In this document: one piece after another, positions 9,818 to 18,890 of the stretch
Position numbering within the stretch: position 1 is the stretch's first letter
Layout: each line of letters starts with the position of its first letter
Assembly: GCF_019457535.1 (NCBI RefSeq)
Contig: NZ_CP080417.1
Span: 1,302,001 to 1,366,000, forward strand
From: Shewanella halotolerans
GTDB lineage: Bacteria; Pseudomonadota; Gammaproteobacteria; Enterobacterales; Shewanellaceae
Direction of reading: 5' to 3'
Length of the DNA stretch: 64,000 nt
Made by a program: the position numbers and the translations under genes
The notes under the pieces: generated by a model
Seen by the model: the letters and a program-made list of their open reading frames with translations, nothing else
Database searches by the model: none
What the model was told of the DNA's origin: nothing

Positions 9818-9887
9818 TCAAGGTAAGTCGCTCAAGGTAAGTCGCTTAAGTTAAGTCGCTTAAGTTCAGTCGCTTAAGGTAAGTCGC
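9818..9887. repeat. Five tandem 14-bp repeats
   Basis: Five adjacent copies of a 14-bp unit, consensus TYAAGKTAAGTCGC, at 9818-9831, 9832-9845, 9846-9859, 9860-9873 and 9874-9887. The first two copies are identical and the others differ by one to three bases. A degenerate partial copy (TAAGTCGTTG) follows near 9904. The array lies in the 640-bp noncoding gap between the trhP terminator and the divergent PAP2 gene. The unit length is not a multiple of three, so it is not coding. No other gene is visible in this gap. Confidence 0.9.
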
Positions 9888-9960
9888 TTAGTCAGAACGA
9901 GAGTAAGTCGTTGGGCTAGGTGTTGAGCTGGGTGTCGAGTTAGGCTTATTTTTTTGGGGA

Positions 9961-9992
9961 TAAAAAAACAGCCCGAGGGATTCGGGCTGTTT
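9961..9992 (-). terminator. Intrinsic terminator of trhP
   Basis: Read on the minus strand, an 8-bp GC-rich stem (CAGCCCGA paired with TCGGGCTG, loop of 5 nt) is followed by a run of seven T residues. It lies about 30 bp beyond the trhP stop codon. Confidence 0.9.
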
Positions 9993-10024
9993 AGAGGCTG
10001 TGTTTAAGTCGCTCGAGGTGAACC

Positions 10025-11383
10025 TTAAGGGTGTGGCTGGCGTGTGCTCTGCTCACCGGTGAGGTTACGCATCAGGATGGCGCGCTCTACCTCGACTTCG
10101 GCCGGTACCGGCAGATAGACGAAGTGACCGGAACCTAGCCCTGACTCGACGCTCTCGCCCTTGCGGTTTTCCAGGTGTTCTATGGTCAGGTTGATGTTGC
10201 CCTGGGGCGTCATCAGTTCGACGCTGTCGCCGACGGAGAACTTGTTCTTCACGTCGATCTCGGCCATCCCCATGGCGTTGCGCTTGCCGGTAAACTCGCC
10301 GACAAACTGCTGGGTATCGCTGATGGAGTAGCCATAGTCATAGTTCTGGTACTCGTCGTGCACGTGACGACGCAGGAAGCCCTCGGTGTAACCACGGTGC
10401 GCCAGCCCTTCGAGCTGATACATGAGCGCAGGGTTAAACTCGCGACCAGCCGCGGCATCTTCGATCGCCTGACGATAGAGCTGGGCGGTACGGGCCACAT
10501 AGTAGAAGGACTTGGTACGGCCTTCGATTTTCAGCGAATCTACGCCCATCTTGGTCAGACGCTCGACGTGCTGGATGGCGCGTAGATCCTTGGAGTTCAT
10601 GATATAGGTGCCATGCTCATCTTCGAAGGCTGGCATATATTCGCCCGGACGTCCCGCCTCTTGTAGCAAGACGATCTCGCTACTTGGCGCGCCTTCGCCC
10701 AGGGTAGGGTTGTGCATCTGCACTTCGGGGTTAACCGCCACTATGTCACCGGTCTCTGTCTGCACCGCCTCGTGGGCGTCGTACTTCCAGCGGCAGGCGT
10801 TGGTGCAGGTACCCTGGTTAGGATCGCGCTTGTTGATATAGCCAGAGAGCAGGCAACGGCCTGAATAAGCCATACACAGGGCGCCGTGTACGAAGACCTC
10901 GAGCTCTATGTCTGGGCAACGCTGACGTATCTCTTCGATCTCATCCAATGACAGCTCGCGAGAGAGGATCACACGCTTGATCCCTTGTTGCTGCCAGAAC
11001 TTGACCGAGGCCCAGTTGATGGCGTTAGCCTGAACAGACAGATGCACCGTTTGATCCGGGAAAGCCTCGCGCACCATCATGATAAGACCCGGGTCTGACA
11101 TGATCAGCGCATCGGGCTGCATGGCCACCACAGGTTCCATATCCTTGATGTAAGTTTTGAGCTTAGTGTTGTGAGGGGCGATGTTACTCACCACATAGAG
11201 TTTCTTACCCAGGCTGTGGGCCTCTTGGATACCCGTTGCGAGGTTTTCCATCTTGAAATCGTTGTTTCTGACACGCAGGCTATATCTCGGTTGGCCAGCG
11301 TAAACCGCATCGGCGCCATATGCGAAGGCATAACGCATATTTTTTAGGGTCCCGGCAGGAGACAGCAGCTCAGGTTTAAACAT
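10025..11383 (-). CDS. tRNA hydroxylation protein TrhP (YegQ), U32 family
   Basis: About 452 residues with very close similarity to E. coli YegQ/TrhP over the whole length, beginning MFKPELLSPAGTLKNM. TrhP works in prephenate-dependent formation of 5-hydroxyuridine (and its cmo5U derivatives) at tRNA wobble position 34. The Cys cluster typical of the family is visible: CMAYSGRCLLSGY followed by the GTCTNACRW segment, which in this family is expected to bind an iron-sulfur cluster. The frame is open upstream to a TTG at 11395, but the Met at 11383 matches the family start. It is monocistronic and ends at a strong terminator. Confidence 0.93.
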   Translation of the reverse strand: MFKPELLSPAGTLKNMRYAFAYGADAVYAGQPRYSLRVRNNDFKMENLATGIQEAHSLGKKLYVVSNIAPHNTKLKTYIKDMEPVVAMQPDALIMSDPGLIMMVREAFPDQTVHLSVQANAINWASVKFWQQQGIKRVILSRELSLDEIEEIRQRCPDIELEVFVHGALCMAYSGRCLLSGYINKRDPNQGTCTNACRWKYDAHEAVQTETGDIVAVNPEVQMHNPTLGEGAPSSEIVLLQEAGRPGEYMPAFEDEHGTYIMNSKDLRAIQHVERLTKMGVDSLKIEGRTKSFYYVARTAQLYRQAIEDAAAGREFNPALMYQLEGLAHRGYTEGFLRRHVHDEYQNYDYGYSISDTQQFVGEFTGKRNAMGMAEIDVKNKFSVGDSVELMTPQGNINLTIEHLENRKGESVESGLGSGHFVYLPVPAEVEVERAILMRNLTGEQSTRQPHP

Positions 11384-11673
11384 CATTTCTCTCAATTAAC
11401 AGGTATCGAACAAACTTGGGGCGGGCATTTTACTCAATGGGACAAGGCTTATGCAAATCAGAAGTTGTTTATTTTATCGACAGGTGTCAATGACTGACGA
11501 TAAAAGCGGGCAAACAGGAGAAATTTAAGCCAATTAATAACCTATAATCTTAAACTTAGCTAAAATTACACAAATTCTTAACTGGATGGATGATTTTTAC
11601 CATCACGGTTAGCAAGAGTGCTGATATACTCTCTGGCAACATCAATATGGGCATAGTTTTTTAAGGAGTTTGC

Positions 11674-12516
11674 ATGTCTAACGAGCATCAACTACTGGTT
11701 GGGTTACTGAAAAAGTTAAAGGCAGATGCTTTGGTCTTGCCGACTTTGCCCGAGGTAGCAATGCGCGTTCAGGAGGTGGTTTCCCGCCCCGACTCCAGCC
11801 CTAAGCAGGTGGCCGAAATTATCGGTCAGGATGCCGCCATCTCGGCCCGTATGATCAAGGTGGCCAACAGCGCCATGTATAGTCGTGGTATCAAGGCTGA
11901 AAACATCAACGCGGCGGTGACCCGCATCGGCCTGACGCAGATCAAGGCGATCGCGACTTCAGTGGCCATGGAGCAGCTGTTCATCTCCACCAACGAGATG
12001 GTCTGGGAGGTGATGGACGAGGTGTGGCGTGCCTCCATCGAGGTGACCTCGGCGGCCTGCGCCCTGCTGCTTAAGTATTCTAAGACCCATAAGGGCTGTG
12101 GACTCAATTACGACACCCTGACCCTGGCGAGCCTAGTGCACAATATCGGCGCCTTGCCGGTACTGACCGAGGCCGAGGCCAATCCTCATCTGTTTACCAG
12201 CATAGAGCAACTCAGGGCGCTGGTGAGAAAGATGCAGGGGCCACTAGGTCGCGCCGTGCTGAAGAGCTGGGACTTCTCGCCCGAGGTAACAGAGGTGGTC
12301 GAGCGTTGGGCGGATCTGCCCTATCTGCCGGAGCAGGTGACCTATCTGGATTTCGTGCGCGCCGCCGCCTTCTATACCGGCGAGCTGCGCGCCGGTCACG
12401 ATCTGGAGGAGCGCCTGGACGTGTTCCTTCAGCGTGGCTTACCCGTGAGCCCAGAATATCTGGGATCGGATGAATTTCTCGACAACTACCATTCGATTAA
12501 ATTAAGTTATGAATAG
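11674..12516 (+). CDS. HDOD-domain signalling protein
   Basis: A 280-residue cytoplasmic protein made mostly of one HDOD domain (about residues 15-210), recognised from LPTLPEVAMRVQEVV, then IIGQDAAISARMIKVANSAMY and the LASLVHNIGALPV segment. HDOD domains are HD-GYP relatives that lack the catalytic metal site and act as protein-interaction modules in signalling and chemotaxis-related circuits. AAGGAG lies 5-6 nt before the ATG. The next gene encodes a GGDEF-EAL protein 71 bp downstream on the same strand, which supports a shared signalling role. Confidence 0.88.
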   Translation: MSNEHQLLVGLLKKLKADALVLPTLPEVAMRVQEVVSRPDSSPKQVAEIIGQDAAISARMIKVANSAMYSRGIKAENINAAVTRIGLTQIKAIATSVAMEQLFISTNEMVWEVMDEVWRASIEVTSAACALLLKYSKTHKGCGLNYDTLTLASLVHNIGALPVLTEAEANPHLFTSIEQLRALVRKMQGPLGRAVLKSWDFSPEVTEVVERWADLPYLPEQVTYLDFVRAAAFYTGELRAGHDLEERLDVFLQRGLPVSPEYLGSDEFLDNYHSIKLSYE

Positions 12517-12587
12517 ATAAGATCTGGTCGGCAGAGTGTGCCGATCCGTCTTGTCGTTTCTTTATTTATCAAAATATTAGGGATTGT

Positions 12588-14084
12588 GTGACGGCAACTG
12601 AGCTGATTTGGTTAATAGTCTATCTGATAGCAATCGGCATCGCTGGTATCATCTACTGGTACTGGCATAGGCGCACTGAGCTTAAGTTTCTTAAACGTCT
12701 GGTGACCCAGCTAAGTCAGCAACATAAGGTGCGCCAGCCCCTGAATATTGCCACCATTCCCTACCGTTTTATCCCCCTGTATGTGCAGCTGCAACACCTG
12801 CTGAAACAACTACCGCCCCCAAAGGGTCGCGACAAGCTAACCGGGCTGCTCAATCGCGTTGGCCTCAAGGCTAAGTTGACCCGCAAGATGCCTCTCACCC
12901 ATGGGATGTTTGTGCTTATCGATATCCACCGCTTTCGCTATGTGAATGATCTCTTTGGCTTCTCCCTGGGGGATAAGCTGCTGCAGGCCTTGGCGGAGCG
13001 CTTGGAACGGCGCATCGGCGATAAGGACATGCTGGCGCGGATGAATGAAGATGAGTTTCTGATCTACTTTAATACTCCCATGAGCGAGGCCGAGCTTATG
13101 GGGTTTCAGCAGGGACTGGCGCAGCCCATCAGTATCAAGGGAACCGTGATCAATTTGCAGCTGCAACTTGGCTATCTTGAGCTGTCATTGCACCACGCCG
13201 ACGTCAGTCAGATGCTGCGGCGCCTGGATCTGGCATTGGTGCGGGCCAAGTCGGCCAGCAACTATATCGCCGCCTATCAGGAAGGGGACGATCGCAGTCA
13301 GCACAGACAGTTGACCATAGTCAGCTGTTTCCCCAAGGCGCTGGAGCAAAACGAGCTCTATCTGGTGTTTCAGCCCAAATATAATCTGGCCACAGGAGAT
13401 TGTACCCATGCCGAGGCCCTGATCCGCTGGGACAGCTCTGTGCTTGGGCCTGTCTCCCCGGGTGAGTTTATTCCGCTTTTAGAGTGTGCCGGGATGATCA
13501 GCCTGCTCAGCCAGTGGGTGGTCGATCAGGTGCTGTTGCAGCAGGTGCGCTGGCAGGAGAGTGATATTCGCCTGCAGCTGGCGATCAACCTGGCGATCGA
13601 CGATCTGAGCGAGAAGCAGCTGAGTGAGCGGATCATTACCCGCCTGAAGCAACATGGCCTCAGTGCTCAGGTGCTTTCTATCGAGATCACCGAGAGCCAG
13701 TTGATGACAGACATGGTGCGCACCGTGGCCGTGCTCAATCGCCTCAAGCGCGCTGGCGTCAAGGTGGCGATAGATGATTTTGGTACCGGCCACTCTTCGC
13801 TGGCCTATCTCAAACACCTGCCGGTGGACGAAGTTAAGATAGACAGAGCTTTCCTGACCGGGCTGGAGTCGGATCCACGGGCGCAGCATATCGTTCGCAG
13901 CGCCGTCGACCTGGCCAAAGGACTAGACTTTTCGGTGACCGTCGAGGGCGTCGAGCAGATGCCGGTATTCAAGCTGTTGCAGCAGATGGGGGTCGATAAG
14001 GTGCAGGGGGATATTTACGCCAAGCCGATGCGGGCGCCAGAGCTTGAGATGCATTGGCGCAAGTTAAATCGGCCGCTCTGCTAG
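12588..14084 (+). CDS. GGDEF-EAL protein, probable c-di-GMP phosphodiesterase
   Basis: A 498-residue protein with one N-terminal membrane helix (about 5-25). The GGDEF domain (about 80-230) has a decayed signature, MNEDEF at 152-157, so cyclase activity is not expected. The EAL domain (about 245-495) keeps its signatures: EAL at 276-278, the Asn of INLAIDD, IEITES, DDFGTG near 396-401, VKIDRAF and VEGVEQ. That fits an active phosphodiesterase that hydrolyses c-di-GMP. The start is GTG at 12588 with AGGG just upstream. It lies downstream of the HDOD gene. Confidence 0.88.
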   Translation: MTATELIWLIVYLIAIGIAGIIYWYWHRRTELKFLKRLVTQLSQQHKVRQPLNIATIPYRFIPLYVQLQHLLKQLPPPKGRDKLTGLLNRVGLKAKLTRKMPLTHGMFVLIDIHRFRYVNDLFGFSLGDKLLQALAERLERRIGDKDMLARMNEDEFLIYFNTPMSEAELMGFQQGLAQPISIKGTVINLQLQLGYLELSLHHADVSQMLRRLDLALVRAKSASNYIAAYQEGDDRSQHRQLTIVSCFPKALEQNELYLVFQPKYNLATGDCTHAEALIRWDSSVLGPVSPGEFIPLLECAGMISLLSQWVVDQVLLQQVRWQESDIRLQLAINLAIDDLSEKQLSERIITRLKQHGLSAQVLSIEITESQLMTDMVRTVAVLNRLKRAGVKVAIDDFGTGHSSLAYLKHLPVDEVKIDRAFLTGLESDPRAQHIVRSAVDLAKGLDFSVTVEGVEQMPVFKLLQQMGVDKVQGDIYAKPMRAPELEMHWRKLNRPLC

Positions 14085-14107
14085 GATTTAAGAGCTAAAA
14101 GGCTTTA

Positions 14108-14548
14108 TTACAGTCTGATGGCCTGGTTGAAGTGACGGCCGAGCTCCTCCAGGAGGGGCGGCGTCATGGGGCAGAGCTGCCTCGCCTTGTTCATGCATAC
14201 CATCTCGATATGGGCGGTCACCGCCGGCTTGGTGCCCTTGGGGCGCCAGATCTCCTGCTGCCATACGGTGCGATACTTGCTCTCGAAAAAGAAGCGGGTA
14301 CGCACATCCACCACGTCGGCAAATTCAACCCCTTCATGGCAGAGCATGTCGCTGCGATAGACGGCAAAACCCAGGCCGTGCTGCTGCCAGAGGGCTGCCA
14401 GTCGCTCGGCGCCGATCACATGCTCGCGGGCCCGTTCGAAATATTTCAAGAAGTTAGGATGGTACACCACGCCGGAAAAGTCGGTATCTTCGTAGTAGAT
14501 CTGCACCGGAAAATGAAAGGTAGGGCTGAACTTATCGTCTGGCTTCAT
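14108..14548 (-). CDS. Acyl-CoA thioesterase, 4HBT/YbgC-like hotdog family
   Basis: A 146-residue single-domain hotdog-fold protein. The family motif YEDTDFSGVVYHPNFLKYFERARE occupies about residues 19-42 and carries the catalytic Asp of the YbgC/4-hydroxybenzoyl-CoA thioesterase group. Length is normal. It is not next to tol-pal genes, so it is probably a paralogue rather than YbgC itself. It converges on the preceding GGDEF-EAL gene, with 23 bp between the stop codons. Confidence 0.85.
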   Translation of the reverse strand: MKPDDKFSPTFHFPVQIYYEDTDFSGVVYHPNFLKYFERAREHVIGAERLAALWQQHGLGFAVYRSDMLCHEGVEFADVVDVRTRFFFESKYRTVWQQEIWRPKGTKPAVTAHIEMVCMNKARQLCPMTPPLLEELGRHFNQAIRL

Positions 14549-14638
14549 CTGGAGTCTGGGCTAAATAAGAGAGGCGACAGCATAGCATACTCTCGCTCTG
14601 TCATGGCACGACTTGTTGGCGAGTGGTGTGTTAAGGCT

Positions 14639-15448
14639 CTATTTGCTGGCGATCGCCTGTAGGCTGTTCATTATGCTCTGATAGCTGCCGTCTTGCTTAA
14701 GGGCCTTGAGGCCGAGATCTAGCTTGTCGGCAAACAGCTGGGCGTTGGGACGCTGCTTGGAGAAGGCCACATAGAGGTCGCCGGTATGATTATGCACGCT
14801 GCGGCTAATCACCTTGCCGACCCCCATCTGACCAAGATACTGATTGGCTACCTCGTCGTACATGATGGCGGCATCGATGCGGTTGAGCAGCAACAGGTTG
14901 ATCAGCTGATTGTGATTGTCCACCTCGACTAATTTGAGCTGTTTAAGCTCAGACAGCTCATCACCATATTCATAGCCCTTGATGATGCCGACAAGCAACC
15001 CCAGGGGCAGATGCCATTTGTCCTCTGCCTGCAGCGGATGGGCATTATTCTGATAGAAGGAGGCCGATGTGGTGAACAGGGGGATCTGGCCGAAGACAAA
15101 CTCCTCCTGGGTCTTACGCTCTTTGTGCAGATTAAAGACACCATCTACTATGCCTTGCTTGGTCATCACCACGCCGCGGGCATAGGAGACCACCAGACTG
15201 TCGACATCGACATTGACCCGGGCAAACGCCTGCTTGACCAGACGATGGGACAGGCCTTTGCCATAGGGATCGGCAAAAGGCGCCCAGTTATCTTCGGCGG
15301 CCAGCTTGACCTTGAGCGGCGCCGACGGGCTGCCGGCCGAGGCCATATTCAGCTCCTGGCCAGTGACGGTGAGGCTAAAAAGCGCCAACATGAGTGTCAG
15401 GCCTGAGGTGAGGTGATTGATTTGCCGAGATAAGCTGGGGTGCAACAT
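14639..15448 (-). CDS. Periplasmic solute-binding-like protein (SBP_bac_3 type)
   Basis: A 269-residue exported protein with a signal peptide (about 1-30). The body resembles type-3 extracellular solute-binding proteins: an early AEDNWAPFADPYGKGLSHRLVKQAF segment, a VDGVFNLHKER motif and a late PNAQLFADKLDLGLKALKQDG helix. No permease or ATPase gene is adjacent. In this group of bacteria, orphan proteins of this type often act as sensors or belong to signalling systems; the large GGDEF-EAL sensor gene lies divergently at 15774. AAGGA lies 5-6 nt before the ATG. The ligand is not predictable. Confidence 0.75.
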   Translation of the reverse strand: MLHPSLSRQINHLTSGLTLMLALFSLTVTGQELNMASAGSPSAPLKVKLAAEDNWAPFADPYGKGLSHRLVKQAFARVNVDVDSLVVSYARGVVMTKQGIVDGVFNLHKERKTQEEFVFGQIPLFTTSASFYQNNAHPLQAEDKWHLPLGLLVGIIKGYEYGDELSELKQLKLVEVDNHNQLINLLLLNRIDAAIMYDEVANQYLGQMGVGKVISRSVHNHTGDLYVAFSKQRPNAQLFADKLDLGLKALKQDGSYQSIMNSLQAIASK

Positions 15449-15773
15449 TAGATTCCTTGCAGCGGTCGCGTCCTTATGTTGCCCATGATAAGGGGTTTTC
15501 GAGGGAGATCAACTGCATTGCTGCGGCTGACGGAGTGTTTTTTGTAGCATTCGAGCTACATCTGTGCGTAGCTTAGGCGATTTAGGCTATAGCGCGGTGC
15601 TTAGGCGGTGATTTGTATGGCTGACAAGGGGTTAGCGGGATAGGGGAGAGGCGTTCAAAATCATTAGCTTATTATGATTTAGTGGGTTTTTTTTTCGGGG
15701 CTTCTGCTACACTCTGAATGATGTTATCAGGTTGATAATAAAAAACTTAGCCTCGAGAAAATTTAAGCCTTGT
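15449..15773. other. Divergent intergenic region before the large GGDEF-EAL gene
   Basis: No gene is visible. It contains a perfect 6-bp hairpin (TGTAGC at 15543-15548, GCTACA at 15555-15560) and a T-rich stretch near 15688 that probably belongs to the promoter of the downstream gene. No specific operator is recognised. Confidence 0.4.
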
Positions 15774-18700
15774 ATGAATCAAGATACATTATTTTCGCTC
15801 TCTCAAAATGCCGCGCTCTTGTTGATCATGGTATTTATCTACGACGCGGTGCCGCGGCACCATCGTAGCGAGTATTTTTTGTTGTGGCGCCTCATCATGG
15901 GGGCGGTGATAGGCGGCGTGACCGTGCTGACCATGATGACTTCCTGGGAATATCAGCCCGGGGTCTTTATCGATACCCGCTCTGTGGTGTTGGCCATCAG
16001 TGGTCTCTTCTTCGGCGGCCTGCCCACCTTCGTCGCCGCTGCTGTGGCCTGTGCCTATCGCCTGTTCCAGGGGGGCGATGGCATGCTGGTCGGGGTGACA
16101 GTGATTCTGGTCTCCGCCCTGTTTGGTAGCCTGTGGCGCTACTATCGCAAGACCACCATCGCCGATCTCGGCTTTATCGAGTTGTATCTGTTTGGTTTCC
16201 TGCTGCATTTCTCGACCCTGTCGCTGCTGTTTATTCTGCCCTTTTCCATGTTTGTCGATCTCCTGGTGCAGATCGCTCTGCCTGTGATGCTGATTTTTCC
16301 CATAGTGACGGCCCTGCTGGGCATGCTGCTGGCCAGGCGGCTGGAGGTGGAGCGGGACGCCAAGATCCAGCTACAGGATGACTTTATTTTTCGCTCGCAA
16401 TTTAACGTCGGCAACATGGGGATCGCCATCACCTCAGTGGATCAGCATTGGATCAAGGTCAATCCTCGCCTGTGTAAGATGCTCAAATATTCCGAGACAG
16501 AGCTGCTCAACCGCACCTGGACCGAGCTGACCTATTTCGAAGATCTTAAGGCGGATATGACCCAGTTCCAGCGCATGTTAAAGGGGGAGATAGATGCCTA
16601 TGAGATGGATAAGCGCTTCGTCGCCAAAGATGGGGAGATCGTCTATACCCACCTGACGGTGGCCTGTCGCCGCAACCATAACATGGTGGATATGGTGATC
16701 GCCGGCCTTATCGACATCACTGAGCATAAGCGGGCGGAGATGGCGATGCGCACCAGTCAGGAGCGCCTGGCCTTGGTGCTGGAGAGCAGCGATCTTGGCA
16801 TGTGGGACTGGGATATCAAGAGTAACGAGACCAAGCGTAATCCCTGGTGTGCCAAGGTGCTTGCCTGCGACCTCGAAAGACTTAATCGCGACAGCCGTAT
16901 CTGGATTGATGCCATCCATCCCCAGGACAGGATGGCGGTGCTTAACTCCATCGACCGTCACCTTAAAGGGGAGACCCAGAAACATTACATCGAATACCGG
17001 CTGATTAGCCTCAGCGGCGAAGAGCATTGGATCTTGGACACCGGCAAGGTGGTCAGCCGTGACCGTAATGGCCTGCCGACCCGCATGTGCGGTGTGCACT
17101 CGGACATTACCGAGCAGAAGAAGGTGCAGGAGTCGCTGGAGCTGGCGGCCTCTGTGTATAACAACTCCAGTGAAGCCATGAGCGTACAGGATCACAAGGG
17201 GCATATCATCACCATCAACGCTGCCTTTACCGCGATTACGGGGTATAGCCAGGAGGAGGCGCTGACGCAAAACATCCGCATATTGCAGAGTTCCCGCACC
17301 CCGAGAAGCCAATACGATGAGATGAACAATGCCATTCGCGATACCGGCTATTGGCAGGGGGAGCTGTGGATCAAGAACAAGAGTGGCGAGGAGTATATGG
17401 TCTGGTTGACCATCAATACCATCTTCGACCAGCACGGCCAGGTGTACCGTAGGGTGGCGCTCTTCTCCGACATCACCGAGAAGAAAGAGGCGGAGCATAT
17501 CATCTGGAAACAGGCCAATTACGACCCCCTGACCGGCCTGCCCAATCGCCGCATGTTGCTTGAGTACCTCAATACCGAGATATTGCGTATCGATCGTAAT
17601 CATAGCCACTTTGCCCTGATGTTCCTGGATCTGGACTTCTTCAAGGAGGTTAACGACACCCTGGGCCATGATATGGGAGATCTCTTGTTGCAGGAGACCG
17701 CCAAGCGGCTCAAGGGCTGCATCCGTGAGTCGGATGTTGTGGCGCGCCTGGGGGGCGACGAGTTTACCGTAGTGCTCTCGGGGATCGACTCCCCCAGCGG
17801 CGTCGAGCGGGTGGCCCAGAGCATACTGGAGCGCATCGCCGAGCCCTACAGCCTGGGGGATGAGACCGCCTACATCAGCGCCAGTATCGGCATTACCATC
17901 TATCCCGACGATGCCACCAGTATCGAGGGGCTGCTGAAACATGCGGATCAGGCGATGTACGCCGCCAAGGAGCAGGGACGCAACCGTTTCCATTACTTTA
18001 CCCCCTCGATGCAGGAATACGCCCGCTATCGCATGGCGCTGATCAAAGATCTGCGTAACGCCATCAATCGCAAGGAGTTTGATCTCTTCTACCAGCCTAT
18101 CGTCGACATGAACAAACAGGGGGTCTACAAGGCGGAGGCGCTGATCCGCTGGGTGCATCCCCAACGGGGACTGGTCTCGCCGGGTGAGTTTATTCCTGTG
18201 GCGGAAGAGACTGGGCTTATCAACGAGATAGGTAACTGGGTATTTGAGAAGGCCGCTCAGCAGAGCGCCCGCTGGCGAACTCAACATGGCGTCGAGATCC
18301 AGATCAGCATCAACAAGTCGCCGATCCAGTTCAGGGACGAGGGTGACACCTTCAGCGACTGGCTGGCGTTGCTACGGCATCTCGAGCTATCCAGCAACGC
18401 CATCTGTGTCGAGATCACCGAAGGTCTGCTGCTGGATGCCTCCATGGGGGTGACCGACAAGCTGCTGGCCTATCGTGACGCCGGTATTCAGGTGTCTCTG
18501 GATGATTTCGGTACCGGCTATTCGTCGCTGGCCTATCTGAAGAAATTCGACATAGATTATCTCAAGATCGATCAGTCCTTTACCCGTAATCTCGAATCCG
18601 ACAGCGACGGTGTGGCCCTGTGTGAGGCGATCATAGTGATGGCCCACAAGCTGGGGATCAAGGTGATCGCCGAAGGGGTGGAGACCCAGTTCCAGCACGA

Positions 18701-18806
18701 TATCCTGGCTAGCGCGGGATGTGATTTTGCCCAAGGCTATCTCTACTCCAAGCCTGTCTCCCTACCGGAGTTTGAGCGCCTCTATGTTAACCCCGAGGCG
18801 CGCTAG
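15774..18806 (+). CDS. 5TMR-PAS3-GGDEF-EAL membrane sensor
   Basis: About 1010 residues. Domains in order: a 5TMR_LYT-type membrane sensor (about 10-190, five to six helices, containing SGLFFGGLPTFVAAAVACAYRLFQGG); three PAS/PAC domains (about 205-320, 330-450 and 455-575); GGDEF (580-740); EAL (755-1000). The cyclase site GGDEF is intact at 660-664, preceded by an RESD inhibitory-site motif at 651-654. The EAL site is also intact (EAL 788-790, DDFGTGYSS). It can in principle both make and degrade c-di-GMP, with output set by membrane and PAS signals. ATG 15774 is chosen; a TTG at 15732 is in frame, and both ribosome sites are weak. Confidence 0.9.
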   Translation: MNQDTLFSLSQNAALLLIMVFIYDAVPRHHRSEYFLLWRLIMGAVIGGVTVLTMMTSWEYQPGVFIDTRSVVLAISGLFFGGLPTFVAAAVACAYRLFQGGDGMLVGVTVILVSALFGSLWRYYRKTTIADLGFIELYLFGFLLHFSTLSLLFILPFSMFVDLLVQIALPVMLIFPIVTALLGMLLARRLEVERDAKIQLQDDFIFRSQFNVGNMGIAITSVDQHWIKVNPRLCKMLKYSETELLNRTWTELTYFEDLKADMTQFQRMLKGEIDAYEMDKRFVAKDGEIVYTHLTVACRRNHNMVDMVIAGLIDITEHKRAEMAMRTSQERLALVLESSDLGMWDWDIKSNETKRNPWCAKVLACDLERLNRDSRIWIDAIHPQDRMAVLNSIDRHLKGETQKHYIEYRLISLSGEEHWILDTGKVVSRDRNGLPTRMCGVHSDITEQKKVQESLELAASVYNNSSEAMSVQDHKGHIITINAAFTAITGYSQEEALTQNIRILQSSRTPRSQYDEMNNAIRDTGYWQGELWIKNKSGEEYMVWLTINTIFDQHGQVYRRVALFSDITEKKEAEHIIWKQANYDPLTGLPNRRMLLEYLNTEILRIDRNHSHFALMFLDLDFFKEVNDTLGHDMGDLLLQETAKRLKGCIRESDVVARLGGDEFTVVLSGIDSPSGVERVAQSILERIAEPYSLGDETAYISASIGITIYPDDATSIEGLLKHADQAMYAAKEQGRNRFHYFTPSMQEYARYRMALIKDLRNAINRKEFDLFYQPIVDMNKQGVYKAEALIRWVHPQRGLVSPGEFIPVAEETGLINEIGNWVFEKAAQQSARWRTQHGVEIQISINKSPIQFRDEGDTFSDWLALLRHLELSSNAICVEITEGLLLDASMGVTDKLLAYRDAGIQVSLDDFGTGYSSLAYLKKFDIDYLKIDQSFTRNLESDSDGVALCEAIIVMAHKLGIKVIAEGVETQFQHDILASAGCDFAQGYLYSKPVSLPEFERLYVNPEAR

Positions 18807-18890
18807 CCTTTGCAGTGAAGATAGCATTACCTTTATGGGGCGCTTTTTGCTAGACTCCGCGCTCACTTTTTGTCTGCTCGCAGGTTGCCC

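Noticed and set aside
16578..18287. 569-codon open frame antisense to the GGDEF-EAL gene
   Set aside because: Long antisense frames are common over GC-rich genes. It is His/Gly/Val/Leu-rich without a recognisable domain, while the plus strand encodes a full set of known domains.
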